This document shows positions 47,944 through 56,477 of a stretch of DNA of 64,000 nucleotides, one piece after another. Source of the stretch: Caulobacter vibrioides. GTDB lineage: Bacteria > Pseudomonadota > Alphaproteobacteria > Caulobacterales > Caulobacteraceae. The notes under the pieces were generated by a model, which did no database searches, was not told where the DNA came from, and saw only the letters and a list, made by a program, of their open reading frames with translations. Made by a program: the position numbers and the translations under genes. The stretch covers positions 32,023 through 96,022 of the forward strand of contig NZ_PJRR01000022.1 of NCBI RefSeq assembly GCF_002858865.1, in the 5' to 3' direction. Within the stretch, counting starts at the first letter, position 1. Each line of letters begins with the position of its first letter.

Positions 47944-49191
47944 ATGCAAGATTTGACGATCAACGCCATCGGCGCCCAGGGCGACGGCCTCGCGCGCACC
48001 GCCGACGGCAAGCCGGCCTTTGTTCCCCTGACCCTGCCGGGCGAGGTGGTCCGCGCAAAAATGGACGGCGCGCGCGGCGAGGTCGTCGAGATCCTGGCGC
48101 CGAGTCCGGAACGGGTCGCGCCGGCATGCCGCCACTACGGAGTCTGCGGTGGTTGCGCGCTTCAGCACTGGGCCGCTGAGCCCTATCGCGCCTGGAAGGC
48201 CGAACAGGTTCGGCTGCAGCTGTCGATGGAGGGCCTTGAGACCGAAATCCTCCCGACCTTCGCGGCGCCGCCGGCGTCGCGGCGTCGCGTGGCGCTGCAT
48301 GCTCGCAAAGGGGGCAAGGGGCAGGGGGCGCGCCTCGGTTTCAAGGAGCGGCGCTCGTGGAACCTCGTGTCGATCGAAGAGTGTCCCGTCACCGATCCGC
48401 GCCTAGTGGCCGCGCTGCCGGCCCTGGCGCGTTTGGCTGAACCCTTCCTGGAGCATCCGAAGTCGGCGCCGACCCTCCATGTCACGCTCACCGCCACGGG
48501 CCTCGATATCGACATCACCGGCGTGGAGCGGAAAAGTGGCGGGCTGTCGGCCGACGCCCGCATGCGCGCGGCGATGGCGGCGGGCGAAGGCGATTTTGCC
48601 CGTGTCACTCTGGCGGGCGAGACGATCTATGGCGCGCGGCAGCCCTTGGTGAAGCTTGGGCAGGCTGTGGTCGCCCTGCCGCCCGGAAGCTTTTTGCAGG
48701 CCGTGCCCGCCGCCGAGAAGGCGATGGTCGAGCTGGCGGTGGCCGAGGCCCAGGGCGCGAGCCGCGTTGCGGATCTCTACTGCGGCGTCGGCACCTTCAC
48801 CTTCCCGCTGGCCGAGGTGGCCCAGGTCTACGCCGCGGAGATGAGCGCGCCGGCCGTCACAGCCTTGAAGGCCGCGATCGGCGGGGCGCCGGGGCTCAAG
48901 CCGATCACCGCCGAGGCGCGGGATCTCGTGCGGCGTCCAGTGCTCAGCACCGAGCTGGCCAAGACCGACGTCGTGGTCATCGATCCGCCGCGCGCCGGCG
49001 CCGCCGAGCAAACGGTCGAGATCGCCAAGTCCAAGGTCGCCAAGGTGGTCGGAGTGTCGTGCAACCCGCAGACCTTCGCCAAGGACGCGCGGGTGCTGGT
49101 CGACGCCGGCTTCAAGCTTGTGAGGGTGACGCCGGTGGACCAGTTCGTCTGGTCGCCGCATATTGAGCTGGTCGGAGTCTTCACCCGGTAG
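47944..49191 (+). CDS. RNA m5U methyltransferase, TrmA/RlmC/RlmD family
   Basis: 415 aa from the ATG at 47944. TRAM domain at the N-terminus (INAIGAQGDGLARTADGKPA, FVPLTLPGEVVRAKM). Fe-S-binding Cys cluster: ACRHYGVCGGCALQHWAAEP. SAM domain: VADLYCGVGTFTFPLAEVAQ, VVVIDPPRAGAAEQTVE and the catalytic SCNPQTFAKDARVLVDAGF with the nucleophile Cys. RNA target (tRNA U54 or a 23S rRNA uridine) cannot be told from sequence. The presence of the TRAM domain and Fe-S cluster favours the RlmD-type group. Confidence 0.92.
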   Translation: MQDLTINAIGAQGDGLARTADGKPAFVPLTLPGEVVRAKMDGARGEVVEILAPSPERVAPACRHYGVCGGCALQHWAAEPYRAWKAEQVRLQLSMEGLETEILPTFAAPPASRRRVALHARKGGKGQGARLGFKERRSWNLVSIEECPVTDPRLVAALPALARLAEPFLEHPKSAPTLHVTLTATGLDIDITGVERKSGGLSADARMRAAMAAGEGDFARVTLAGETIYGARQPLVKLGQAVVALPPGSFLQAVPAAEKAMVELAVAEAQGASRVADLYCGVGTFTFPLAEVAQVYAAEMSAPAVTALKAAIGGAPGLKPITAEARDLVRRPVLSTELAKTDVVVIDPPRAGAAEQTVEIAKSKVAKVVGVSCNPQTFAKDARVLVDAGFKLVRVTPVDQFVWSPHIELVGVFTR

Positions 49192-49197
49192 GGGGCG

Positions 49198-50265
49198 ATG
49201 GATCAGTCCACCCGCGCACGCACGCGCACGGCCTTTGCGATAGACGCGGTCGGCCAGGGCGCCAAGGCGGCGGTCAAGGCCGTGTGGTGGACGGCGACGG
49301 GCGGTCTGGCGCGCTCGCTGACGCGGCCTACTGAAGGGCCGCAAGCGCGGCGGTTCACGCCGGCTGCGCCGCCGCCTGTGCCCGGCAGCCTGCGCCGCGC
49401 CTATCTGGAAGCCTTTGAGAAGGACGCCCGCGACGTGGCCGCCGGGCTCTATCCGGCGATCGAGGACGGACCGATCCGTCCTTCCGCCGCGCTGCGCGAG
49501 GCGGTGGATTTTCTGGTCGACGCCTTCGAAGTGGACCAGCGTCGCCGCCGAGGCGACGGCGCGGAGGTGCGTAACGCGGCGGATCCCTCTGTCTATCCAA
49601 ACTATTATCGCCAGAACTTCCATTACCAGTCGGGAGGCTGGTTCACCGCCGAGAGCGCCGGGCGCTACGACGCACAGGTCGAGGCGTTGTTCTCAGGCAC
49701 GGCGGGGGCCATGCGCCGGCGGGGCCTTTCGCTGCTGGCGCGACACTGGCGCGGGCGCGATCATCGCGACGCCAAGATCCTGGATGTGGCCTGCGGTTCC
49801 GGCGCTTTTCTCAAGGATTTGAGCGCCGCCTTCCCGCGCGCGGCGCTGGCGGGGCTCGACCTTTCCGAGGCTTACCTTGCCAAGGCGCGCAAGCGGACGG
49901 CGGTCGGCGGCGTCAAGGCCAAGGCCGAGACGCTGCCGTTCGGCGACGCCACCCTGGACGCTGTGACGTGCGTCTATCTGTTCCACGAGCTGCCGCCGCG
50001 GGTTCGTCCCGTCGTGGCCGCCAGTCTGGCGCGGGTGCTCAAGCCCGGCGGCGTGCTGGTGCTGGTCGACTCGGTGCAGCCCGCCGACACACCCGACCTC
50101 GCGCGGCTGCTGGAGGCGTTCCCCGTCTACTTCCACGAGCCCTATTACAGCAGCTACGCCGAGACCAATCTGGAAGCGCTCTTCGCCGAGGCTGGTTTGC
50201 GGCTGCTCGACCAGGATTGCGCCTTCCTCACCAAGGCCATGCTGTTTGTGAAGCCGGGTGGCTGA
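49198..50265 (+). CDS. class I SAM-dependent methyltransferase, UbiE/COQ5-like
   Basis: 355 aa, 6 bp after the RNA methyltransferase gene, so likely one operon. The first about 190 residues include YPNYYRQNFHYQSGGWFTAE and SAGRYDAQVEALFSGTAGAM, which are typical of a methyltransferase subfamily with a helical N-domain. The SAM core has AKILDVACGSGAFLKDLSAA, LAGLDLSEAYLAKARKR, LPFGDATLDAVTCVYLFHEL and ARVLKPGGVLVLVDSVQPAD. The substrate is unknown; lipids or quinones are plausible. Confidence 0.88.
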   Translation: MDQSTRARTRTAFAIDAVGQGAKAAVKAVWWTATGGLARSLTRPTEGPQARRFTPAAPPPVPGSLRRAYLEAFEKDARDVAAGLYPAIEDGPIRPSAALREAVDFLVDAFEVDQRRRRGDGAEVRNAADPSVYPNYYRQNFHYQSGGWFTAESAGRYDAQVEALFSGTAGAMRRRGLSLLARHWRGRDHRDAKILDVACGSGAFLKDLSAAFPRAALAGLDLSEAYLAKARKRTAVGGVKAKAETLPFGDATLDAVTCVYLFHELPPRVRPVVAASLARVLKPGGVLVLVDSVQPADTPDLARLLEAFPVYFHEPYYSSYAETNLEALFAEAGLRLLDQDCAFLTKAMLFVKPGG

Positions 50266-50313
50266 GTTGCCATCGGCGCTGCGGCCCGGCTAAGCAGGGG
50301 CGGGCGCGAGGGA

Positions 50314-51327
50314 TTGGGTTTGCAAGGTCACCAGGCGGGGCGACGGTACGAGGCCCTGGACGGCTTGCGCGGCATCGCCGCCATAGGGGTCTTGCTCTAC
50401 CATGTCGGCAGTTGGACGGGCCGTCCCTGGCTGGTTCCGCACGGCTACCTGGCCGTCGACTTCTTCTTCTGCCTGTCCGGCTTCGTCCTGGCCCACGCCT
50501 ATGGCCGACGCGACATCACCTGGCTGGGCTTCATGCGCCAGCGCCTGGTGCGCCTGTGGCCGCTGATCGTCCTGACCATGCTGGGCGGGGCCGCCGTGAT
50601 CATCCAGAATCGCGAGGCCGTACCCGGTTGGCTGGCCTTGGGTCTGCTGATGATCCCGCGGGTCTGGATCGACGAGAACGGCTTCTCGCCGCTCTTTCCT
50701 TTGAATCCGCCGGCTTGGTCGCTGTTCTTCGAGCTGGCGGTCGGCGCGGCGTGGTTCCCGCTGCGCCGGTTGGGTGTGCTGGGACATGTCCTGCTGGTCG
50801 TGCTCCTGCTGCCGGTAATGCTCTATGTCGCCCACGGCATGGGCGGCGTCCTGACGGGCTGGGATCGCGGCACCTTCGTCATCAGTTTTCTGCGCACCAT
50901 CTTCGCGTTCCTGCTGGGCTGGGGCTGCTATCGCATCCAGGCCTTCGTCACCTGGACAGCGCCGGTCTGGGCGCTGGCGCTCCTTCTCGGCGCGGTGGTC
51001 TGCGCGCCCTGGACGCCGCTGAACTGGCTCTACGACTTCGCCTGCGTCAGCGTCGTCTTTCCGCTGATGGTTCTGGCTGGTCGTCGCGATCCCGATGGCC
51101 TCGCGGCCCAGGTCTGCCGGGCGGCGGGCGCGATCTCCTATCCGCTCTATGCGCTGCACTGGCTCGGCTGGGAGCTGTTGCTGCGGGCGTACCGCGCCCT
51201 GGGCGGCGAAGGCTATCCCGCCGGCTTCGCGATCACGGGGGTGCTGCTGATCGTCCTCGGGTCATGGGTGGTGCTTAAGGTCTATGACGAGCCCGTCCGT
51301 CGTCGCCTTCGCGCCCTCGGGACCTGA
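50314..51327 (+). CDS. acyltransferase family 3 (OafA/WecH-like) integral membrane protein
   Basis: 337 aa; the start is uncertain. TTG at 50314 gives MGLQGHQAG and TTG at 50320 gives better spacing from GAGGGA; no ATG is available near the motif. The N-terminal signature YEALDGLRGIAAIGVLLYHV and DFFFCLSGFVLAHAYGRRDI belongs to acyltransferase 3 proteins. About ten TM helices are visible. These enzymes O-acylate sugars of LPS or capsule, or peptidoglycan. No neighbouring polysaccharide genes specify the acceptor. Confidence 0.85.
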   Translation: MGLQGHQAGRRYEALDGLRGIAAIGVLLYHVGSWTGRPWLVPHGYLAVDFFFCLSGFVLAHAYGRRDITWLGFMRQRLVRLWPLIVLTMLGGAAVIIQNREAVPGWLALGLLMIPRVWIDENGFSPLFPLNPPAWSLFFELAVGAAWFPLRRLGVLGHVLLVVLLLPVMLYVAHGMGGVLTGWDRGTFVISFLRTIFAFLLGWGCYRIQAFVTWTAPVWALALLLGAVVCAPWTPLNWLYDFACVSVVFPLMVLAGRRDPDGLAAQVCRAAGAISYPLYALHWLGWELLLRAYRALGGEGYPAGFAITGVLLIVLGSWVVLKVYDEPVRRRLRALGT

Positions 51328-51402
51328 ACCCAAAAATCTTCCTGCCCGCTGTCTGAAGACGCCATAGTCCGTCGTCCTTGTGACGGGAGAAGAGGACCGC
51401 CC

Positions 51403-51774
51403 ATGCTCTACGCCATTCTTTGCTACAACCACGAAGACGTCGTCTGCGCCTGGTCCAAGGAAGAGGACGCGGCGGTGATGGAGAAGCTGGGCGTGGTCCA
51501 ACAGCGCTTGGCCGAGGAGGGGCGCCTGGGGCCCGTCGCGCGCCTAATGCCGACCACGGCGGCGACCACCCTGCGCAAGGATCGCGAACCGCCCCTGGTG
51601 CTGGACGGTCCCTTCGCCGAGACCAAAGAGCAGCTGCTCGGCTTCTACGTCATCGACTGCGAGTCCCTCGATGGCGCGCTGCAGGTCGCCCAGGATCTCG
51701 GCAAGGCCAATCCCGGCGGCTCCTACGAGATCCGTCCGATCGCCATGTTCCAGCCAGGTCCCGCAGGCGCGTGA
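51403..51774 (+). CDS. YciI-related DGPF-domain protein
   Basis: 123 aa. Ferredoxin-like fold: MLYAILCYNHEDVVCAWSKE, the motif LVLDGPFAETKEQLLGFYVI, and NPGGSYEIRPIAMF. DGPF-type YciI proteins are commonly encoded next to ECF sigma factors of the ECF42 type, as here: the sigma gene begins inside the stop codon. The exact role in signalling is unknown. Confidence 0.88.
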   Translation: MLYAILCYNHEDVVCAWSKEEDAAVMEKLGVVQQRLAEEGRLGPVARLMPTTAATTLRKDREPPLVLDGPFAETKEQLLGFYVIDCESLDGALQVAQDLGKANPGGSYEIRPIAMFQPGPAGA

Positions 51775-53015
51775 CCGACTTCGGCTGGATCGAGGGCGCG
51801 ATCGCCGCCGCTCGCCCCCAGGCGATGGCGGCGCTGCTTAGCTATTTCCGCGACATGGACGCGGCCGAAGAGGCCTTTCAGGACGCCTGCCTGCGCGCCC
51901 TGAAGGCTTGGCCCAAGAACGGCCCGCCCCGCGATCCGACCGCTTGGCTGATCATGGTCGGTCGAAACGCCGCCATCGACGCGGTCCGCAAGACCAGCCG
52001 CAACGCGCCCTTGCCGCCCGAGGAGCTGCTCTCCGATCTGGAGGACGCCGAGGCCGAGGCCGCCGAGCGCTTGGATAGTTCGCACTATCGCGACGATGTC
52101 CTGCGCCTGTTGTTCATCTGTTGCCATCCGGACCTTCCGGCCACCCAGCAGATCGCGCTGGCGCTGCGGATCGTCTCGGGCCTGTCGGTGCGCGAGATCG
52201 CCCGGGCCTTCCTGGTCAGTGAAGCGGCGATGGAGCAACGCATCACGCGCGCCAAGGCCCGGATTGGCGTCGGTGGCGCACCGTTCGAAGCGCCGGGGCC
52301 TATCGAGCGCGCCGAGCGGTTCGCGGCGGTGGCGGCGATGATCTATCTGGTCTTCAACGAGGGCTACTCTGCCAGCGGCAAGGCCTTGGAGGCCAAGGGC
52401 GGTCTTTGCGACGAGGCCATCCGCTTGGCGCGCCTGCTGCTGCGACTGTTTCCATCCGAGCCCGAGATGATGGGCCTGACCGCGCTGCTTCTGTTGCAGC
52501 ATTCGCGATCGGACGCCCGCTTCGGTGACGACAGCACGGCGATCCTGCTCGACGACCAGGATCGAAGTCTCTGGAGCCGCAGGATGATCGATGAGGGTTT
52601 GGCCCTGATCGATAAGGCCATGCTCAAGAAAGCCCCGGGACCCTATCAGGTGCAGGCGGCGATCGCCGCGCTGCATGCCCGCGCGGCGCGGGCTGAGGAC
52701 ACCGACTGGGCGGGCGTCGATCGCCTCTACGCCACCCTGGAGATCATGCAGCCGTCGCCCGTCGTTACGCTGAACCGGGCGGTGGCGACGGCGAAGGTGC
52801 GGGGCCCCGACGCCGCTCTGGAAATGATCGAGCCCTTGGGCGCGCGGCTCGACGCCTATTTTCACTATCACGGCGCCCGCGGAGCTTTCCTGATGCAAGC
52901 GGGGCGCACGGTCGAGGCGCGTAAGGCCTTCGACCGCGCGATTGCGCTGGCCGGCACGGCGGCGCAGGCGGCGAACATCCGCCAGTATCTGGACACGATG
53001 GCGACCAGGGTCTGA
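51771..53015 (+). CDS. ECF-type RNA polymerase sigma factor with C-terminal extension (ECF42-like)
   Basis: 414 aa from a GTG at 51771 that overlaps the YciI stop. Sigma2 region: AMAALLSYFRDMDAAEEAFQ, DACLRALKAWP, PTAWLIMVGRNAAIDAVRK. Sigma4: QIALALRIVSGLSVREIARA and FLVSEAAMEQRITRAKARIG. The rest (about 175-414) is a long TPR-like domain (AAMIYLVFNEGYSASG, AIAALHARAARAEDTDWAGV), characteristic of the DUF6596-bearing ECF42 group. No anti-sigma factor is encoded; activity is thought to be controlled by the C-terminal domain or the DGPF partner. Confidence 0.9.
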   Translation: MTDFGWIEGAIAAARPQAMAALLSYFRDMDAAEEAFQDACLRALKAWPKNGPPRDPTAWLIMVGRNAAIDAVRKTSRNAPLPPEELLSDLEDAEAEAAERLDSSHYRDDVLRLLFICCHPDLPATQQIALALRIVSGLSVREIARAFLVSEAAMEQRITRAKARIGVGGAPFEAPGPIERAERFAAVAAMIYLVFNEGYSASGKALEAKGGLCDEAIRLARLLLRLFPSEPEMMGLTALLLLQHSRSDARFGDDSTAILLDDQDRSLWSRRMIDEGLALIDKAMLKKAPGPYQVQAAIAALHARAARAEDTDWAGVDRLYATLEIMQPSPVVTLNRAVATAKVRGPDAALEMIEPLGARLDAYFHYHGARGAFLMQAGRTVEARKAFDRAIALAGTAAQAANIRQYLDTMATRV

Positions 53016-53040
53016 ACACGAGGGCGCTGCTGTTGAATAT

Positions 53041-53055
53041 GTTCTTGTTATGTTC
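53041..53055 (+). promoter_or_regulatory. LexA (SOS) box GTTC-N7-GTTC
   Basis: GTTCTTGTTATGTTC fits the alphaproteobacterial LexA direct repeat GTTC-N7-GTTC exactly. It ends 24 bp before the ATG at 53080 of the radical SAM gene, a normal place for a repressor site. Confidence 0.7.
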
Positions 53056-53079
53056 GCATCAATCGCGCATTCTCTCGCC

Positions 53080-54162
53080 ATGGCTGAGGCAGCGAAACTT
53101 GGGCCCGCCGCGCGAGGGCGAGGCGCGAAATCGAACCGGACGGGACGCTTCGAGTCTCTGGTTCGAGACGTGTTCGATGATGGGTGGGGCGAGGACGCGG
53201 AGCCCGCACAGATTCTAACTCAGCTTCAGCCCATGAAGTCGCGGACGATCATCGCCCGCAACCAGAGCCCTGATGTCGGCTTCGATCGCTCCATCAACCC
53301 CTATCGCGGGTGTAGCCATGGCTGCATCTATTGCTACGCGCGGCCGGCGCACGCCTATCTGGGCCTGTCTCCGGGCCTGGATTTCGAGAGCAAGATCTTC
53401 TTCAAGCCCCAAGCGGGCGAACTGCTGGCCAAGGAGCTGTCCAAGCCCGGTTACAAGCCCGCGACGATCCATATCGGCGGCGACACCGACCCCTATCAGC
53501 CCGATGAAAAGCAGTTGCGGGTGACCCGCCAGGTCATTGAGACCCTGGAGCGCTACAACCACCCGTTCACGATCATCACCAAGTCGGCGCTGATCCTGCG
53601 GGACCTGGATGTGCTGAGCCGCATGGCCGCGCGGGGCCTGACGCGGGTGGCGATCTCGATCACGACCCTGGATCGCCGCCTGGCGCGCAGCATGGAGCCT
53701 CGCGCGGCCACGCCCGGCAAACGCATCGAGGCGGTGCGCAGGCTCACCGAGGCGGGCGTCCCCGTCACCGTCATGTTCGCTCCGGCGATCCCTGGGCTCA
53801 ACGATCATGAGGTCGAGGCGGTTCTCGAGGCCGCCGCCAAGGCCGGGGCGCGCGGTGCGGGCTATGTGGCGCTGCGGCTACCGCGCGAGATCGCCCAGCT
53901 CTTCGAGGAATGGCTCGAAGCCGACTATCCCGACCGCGCGCGCAAGGTGATGTCCCTGGTCCGCCAGATCCGGTCGGGCGAGGTCTATCGCGCGGCCTGG
54001 GGGGATCGGATGGTGGGCGATGGTCCTGTCGCCGAGGTGCTGCGGCAGCGGTTTCATCTTGCCGTCAAACGCTACGGCCTGGACCATCCCTGGACGGCCC
54101 TCGATATCAGCCAGTTTCAACCGCCGCGTCCGGTCAGCCCGCAGATGGATCTCTTTGGCTAG
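53080..54162 (+). CDS. PA0069-family radical SAM protein (spore-photoproduct-lyase-like)
   Basis: 360 aa from the ATG at 53080; an ATG at 53050 would lie inside the LexA box, so I prefer the later start. The radical SAM cluster RGCSHGCIYCYARPAH uses Cys78, Cys82 and Cys85 (CxxxCxxC). SAM-binding GGDTDPYQPDEKQLRVTR, RNHPFTIITKS-type strand (NHPFTIITKSALILRDLD) and ISITTLDRRLARSMEPRAAT follow. The family is related to spore photoproduct lyase, but the substrate is unknown. The SOS box suggests a DNA-damage role. The stop codon TAG comes from the adjoining palindromic repeat. Confidence 0.88.
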   Translation: MAEAAKLGPAARGRGAKSNRTGRFESLVRDVFDDGWGEDAEPAQILTQLQPMKSRTIIARNQSPDVGFDRSINPYRGCSHGCIYCYARPAHAYLGLSPGLDFESKIFFKPQAGELLAKELSKPGYKPATIHIGGDTDPYQPDEKQLRVTRQVIETLERYNHPFTIITKSALILRDLDVLSRMAARGLTRVAISITTLDRRLARSMEPRAATPGKRIEAVRRLTEAGVPVTVMFAPAIPGLNDHEVEAVLEAAAKAGARGAGYVALRLPREIAQLFEEWLEADYPDRARKVMSLVRQIRSGEVYRAAWGDRMVGDGPVAEVLRQRFHLAVKRYGLDHPWTALDISQFQPPRPVSPQMDLFG

Positions 54163-54266
54163 AGCATTTTTCGAGCGAAGTGGTTCCGGTTCGCGTGAAG
54201 AAAAATGCGCCAAGGCAAAAGATTAGAGCTCACGGCCTGACGCAGTCAGGTCGTGAAATGCTCTAG
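54159..54266. repeat. 108-bp CTAGAGCATTT palindromic intergenic repeat
   Basis: Terminal inverted repeat CTAGAGCATTT / AAATGCTCTAG (11 bp). Inside, GCATTTTTC and GAAAAATGC form a 9-bp stem around GAGCGAAGTGGTTCCGG, and a second dyad TCACGGCCTGAC/GTCAGGTCGTGA lies in the right half. It is a member of a class of repeats seen in many alphaproteobacteria (AGAGC...GAAGTGG...GGTTCGCGTGAA). It begins in the stop codon of the radical SAM gene. Confidence 0.8.
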
Positions 54267-54317
54267 CCGGCCTTCCGACGCTCTTGACCGCGCGGCCTGG
54301 TCTGGCGAAGCAGGGGT

Positions 54318-54785
54318 ATGATCTCTGTCGTTCTCATCGCTTCAGAAGACTTGCCTGGCCTCGCCGCCCAGATGGCCATGCTGGTGCCCGCTGCGGTCGA
54401 CGGGCTGGTCAAGGAGGTTGTTCTGGTCGCGGGCGACGAGCCAGGGGTTGCGGTCTTGGCCGAGGACAGCGGCGCGCGGCTGGTGCGCGTCGAGGGCGAT
54501 ACTGCGGACCGTCTGGCGGCGGCGGTGGCGGCGGCGCGGGGCGACTGGATCCTGACGCTGCGCGCAGCGCCCGTGCTGCGCGAAGGCTGGCGCGAGCCGG
54601 TGGAGCGACATCTGGCCGGCGGCGCTGGCGGAGCGGCGTCTCTGGTCGCACCGAGCGGACTGCTCGGGCGGTTGGCGTCCAAGATGCACGGCGTCTTGCT
54701 GCGACGTCTGGATTGGCCCGCCGCTGGGACGCTTGACGAGAAGGCGCTGGCCAAAGCCCTCAAGGCCAAGGCGATCCGCTACTGA
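54318..54785 (+). CDS. short glycosyltransferase-like protein
   Basis: 155 aa. MISVVLIASEDLPGLAAQMA, then VAAARGDWILTLRAAPVLRE, recalls the first half of a GT-A (family 2-like) fold with a degenerate nucleotide site: no DXD is apparent. The C-terminal part (SKMHGVLLRRLDWPA) is short. It is either a minimal glycosyltransferase-like regulator or a reduced relic. Ribosome-binding site weak. 51 bp after the palindromic repeat. Confidence 0.6.
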   Translation: MISVVLIASEDLPGLAAQMAMLVPAAVDGLVKEVVLVAGDEPGVAVLAEDSGARLVRVEGDTADRLAAAVAAARGDWILTLRAAPVLREGWREPVERHLAGGAGGAASLVAPSGLLGRLASKMHGVLLRRLDWPAAGTLDEKALAKALKAKAIRY

Positions 54786-54815
54786 TCCATCGGGCAGGGC
54801 CGCTCGTCGGAGCCT

Positions 54816-56426
54816 CTAGGGCAGCTGCGCCATCAACTGGTCGATGGTGGTCGGCATCTGAACCTGCGGATCCAGACGGAAGTCTACGGTCCGCGCGCCG
54901 CTGGCCACCGCATCCAGCGTCTTGTTCTCCGCGCCCATAAGCTGGCGATAGGTCCAATAGCTGGCCATCACCTTCTCGACGTAGTTGCGGGTTTCCTTGA
55001 AGGGCAGGCTCTCAATCAGCAGCAAGCTGTCGCAGTCGGCGCCCAACTGGGCGAGGGTGCGGTTCAGAGTGGCCGGGCCGCCGTTGTAGGCCGCCACGGC
55101 GCGCAGGACGTCCGGGCTCTTGAGGCCACGGTCCATCAGCCAGGTAAAGTAGTCCTGGCCTGCCCGCAGGTTGAAAGCCGGATCGAACAGCGGCGTGTTG
55201 TCGGTGCGCAGCTTGTCATCGCCGACCACGTCGGCGGCCGAGGTCGGGCGCACCTGCATCAAGCCCACCGCGCCGGCATTGGAGACGGCGAGGGGATCGA
55301 AACGGCTCTCCTGACGGACCAGGGCGTAGACCATCGCCTTGTCGATCGTGAACCCGCCAATCGGGTCCAGGGGCGGCAGCGGATAGTCCTCGCCGCCCAC
55401 GCGCCGAACCGGGCGTCCCGCATTCAGCGGCGCCTTGGCGTTCAGCGCCAGGGCCAAGGTGGTCCAGTCGGCGCGTAGCGACTCTGTTTCGGCGAGCGAA
55501 AGCCCGGCGCGGAGTTCCTCGCCGGCTTCGCGCCAGCGGCCGATCTGGGCCAGGGCGGCGGCGCGGCGGGCGCGAGGATCGGCGGTGACCAGGGCGTTCA
55601 GCGACTCGGTGTCGGGCCCGACATAGGCGGCCCGCGAGATCAGCGTGGCGATCGCATCTTCCTGTGGCTCGGTCACAGGCACGCCGGCCAGGTTCAACTG
55701 CCGTGCGGCGATCATGCCATAGAAGGTGTGGGGCGCGTGCGCGGCCTTGAGCAGGAGGTCTCGCGCCTGACCGCCGTCACCCTGCCGGCTGGCGGCGCGC
55801 GCGGCCCAGAATGCGCCGGCGGCGCGCAGCCACTCGTCTTCATGGGCGTCGTCGGCCACTTGTTCGAAGAAGCGCTGAGCCTGCGCTGCGTCGCCCAGTC
55901 GGTAGGCCGAAAGCCCGGCGATCCAACGCTCGCCGCCGGCGATGGCCAAGGCCAGGGCCTCTTTCACATCGCCGGAGTAGTAGGCCTCCCGCGCGGCGCG
56001 ACCCTTGTCCGCTGGCGGGGGACCGCTTTCGTCCGCGACGAACAGGGTAGGGACCGGCGGCGCAGCCGCGCGCTTGCTGTTGGGCTTGCGCTTCAGCGCG
56101 AGACTGTAGACGCGGTCGGCGCCGGCCTCTTCACCATGGCTGTCCAGCCAGCGGGTCAACTCGGCGTAGGAGGCCGAATAGCGGGTCGGATGCATGATCT
56201 TGGCGAAGACGAGCCGTCCGGCCAGGCTGCGGTCGCGGGTATTGGCGAAGGCCGCCTCGGCCGAGTCAAAGTCGCCCCGGTCAGTTGCGGTGAAAGCCGC
56301 GCGATAATAGCGGACGTCATCGGGCGACAGGGGCTCAAGCCCGCTGGCGTGAGCTGCCAAGGCGGTGGCGGACAACACGAAGGCCGAAAAAACGGCCAGA
56401 AGGCGAGCCCACAGCTGCAAAAGCAA
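54816..56426 (-). CDS. soluble lytic murein transglycosylase (SLT family)
   Basis: 536 aa taking the TTG at 56426, which stands six bases after GGGGGAG; a GTG at 56441 gives five more residues. Signal peptide LLLQLWARLLAVFSAFVLSA up to AAHASG. A long alpha-superhelical (TPR-like) region spans about 40-370. The C-terminal SLT domain begins VYALVRQESRFDPLAVSNAG, with catalytic Glu in RQESRF, and AVGLMQVRPTSA, VAAYNGGPATLNRTL, ETRNYVEKVMASY complete it. Cleaves peptidoglycan to 1,6-anhydromuropeptides. Closest in layout to Slt70. Confidence 0.9.
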   Translation of the reverse strand: MLLQLWARLLAVFSAFVLSATALAAHASGLEPLSPDDVRYYRAAFTATDRGDFDSAEAAFANTRDRSLAGRLVFAKIMHPTRYSASYAELTRWLDSHGEEAGADRVYSLALKRKPNSKRAAAPPVPTLFVADESGPPPADKGRAAREAYYSGDVKEALALAIAGGERWIAGLSAYRLGDAAQAQRFFEQVADDAHEDEWLRAAGAFWAARAASRQGDGGQARDLLLKAAHAPHTFYGMIAARQLNLAGVPVTEPQEDAIATLISRAAYVGPDTESLNALVTADPRARRAAALAQIGRWREAGEELRAGLSLAETESLRADWTTLALALNAKAPLNAGRPVRRVGGEDYPLPPLDPIGGFTIDKAMVYALVRQESRFDPLAVSNAGAVGLMQVRPTSAADVVGDDKLRTDNTPLFDPAFNLRAGQDYFTWLMDRGLKSPDVLRAVAAYNGGPATLNRTLAQLGADCDSLLLIESLPFKETRNYVEKVMASYWTYRQLMGAENKTLDAVASGARTVDFRLDPQVQMPTTIDQLMAQLP

Positions 56427-56477
56427 TACGCGCTCCCCCACAGGCGCGCGTCTCCGTTCCGACTGGTTGCTGAAACC

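Noticed and set aside
53050..53079. Earlier ATG start (53050) of the radical SAM gene
   Set aside because: It lies within the LexA box, where the promoter should be; no ribosome-binding site.
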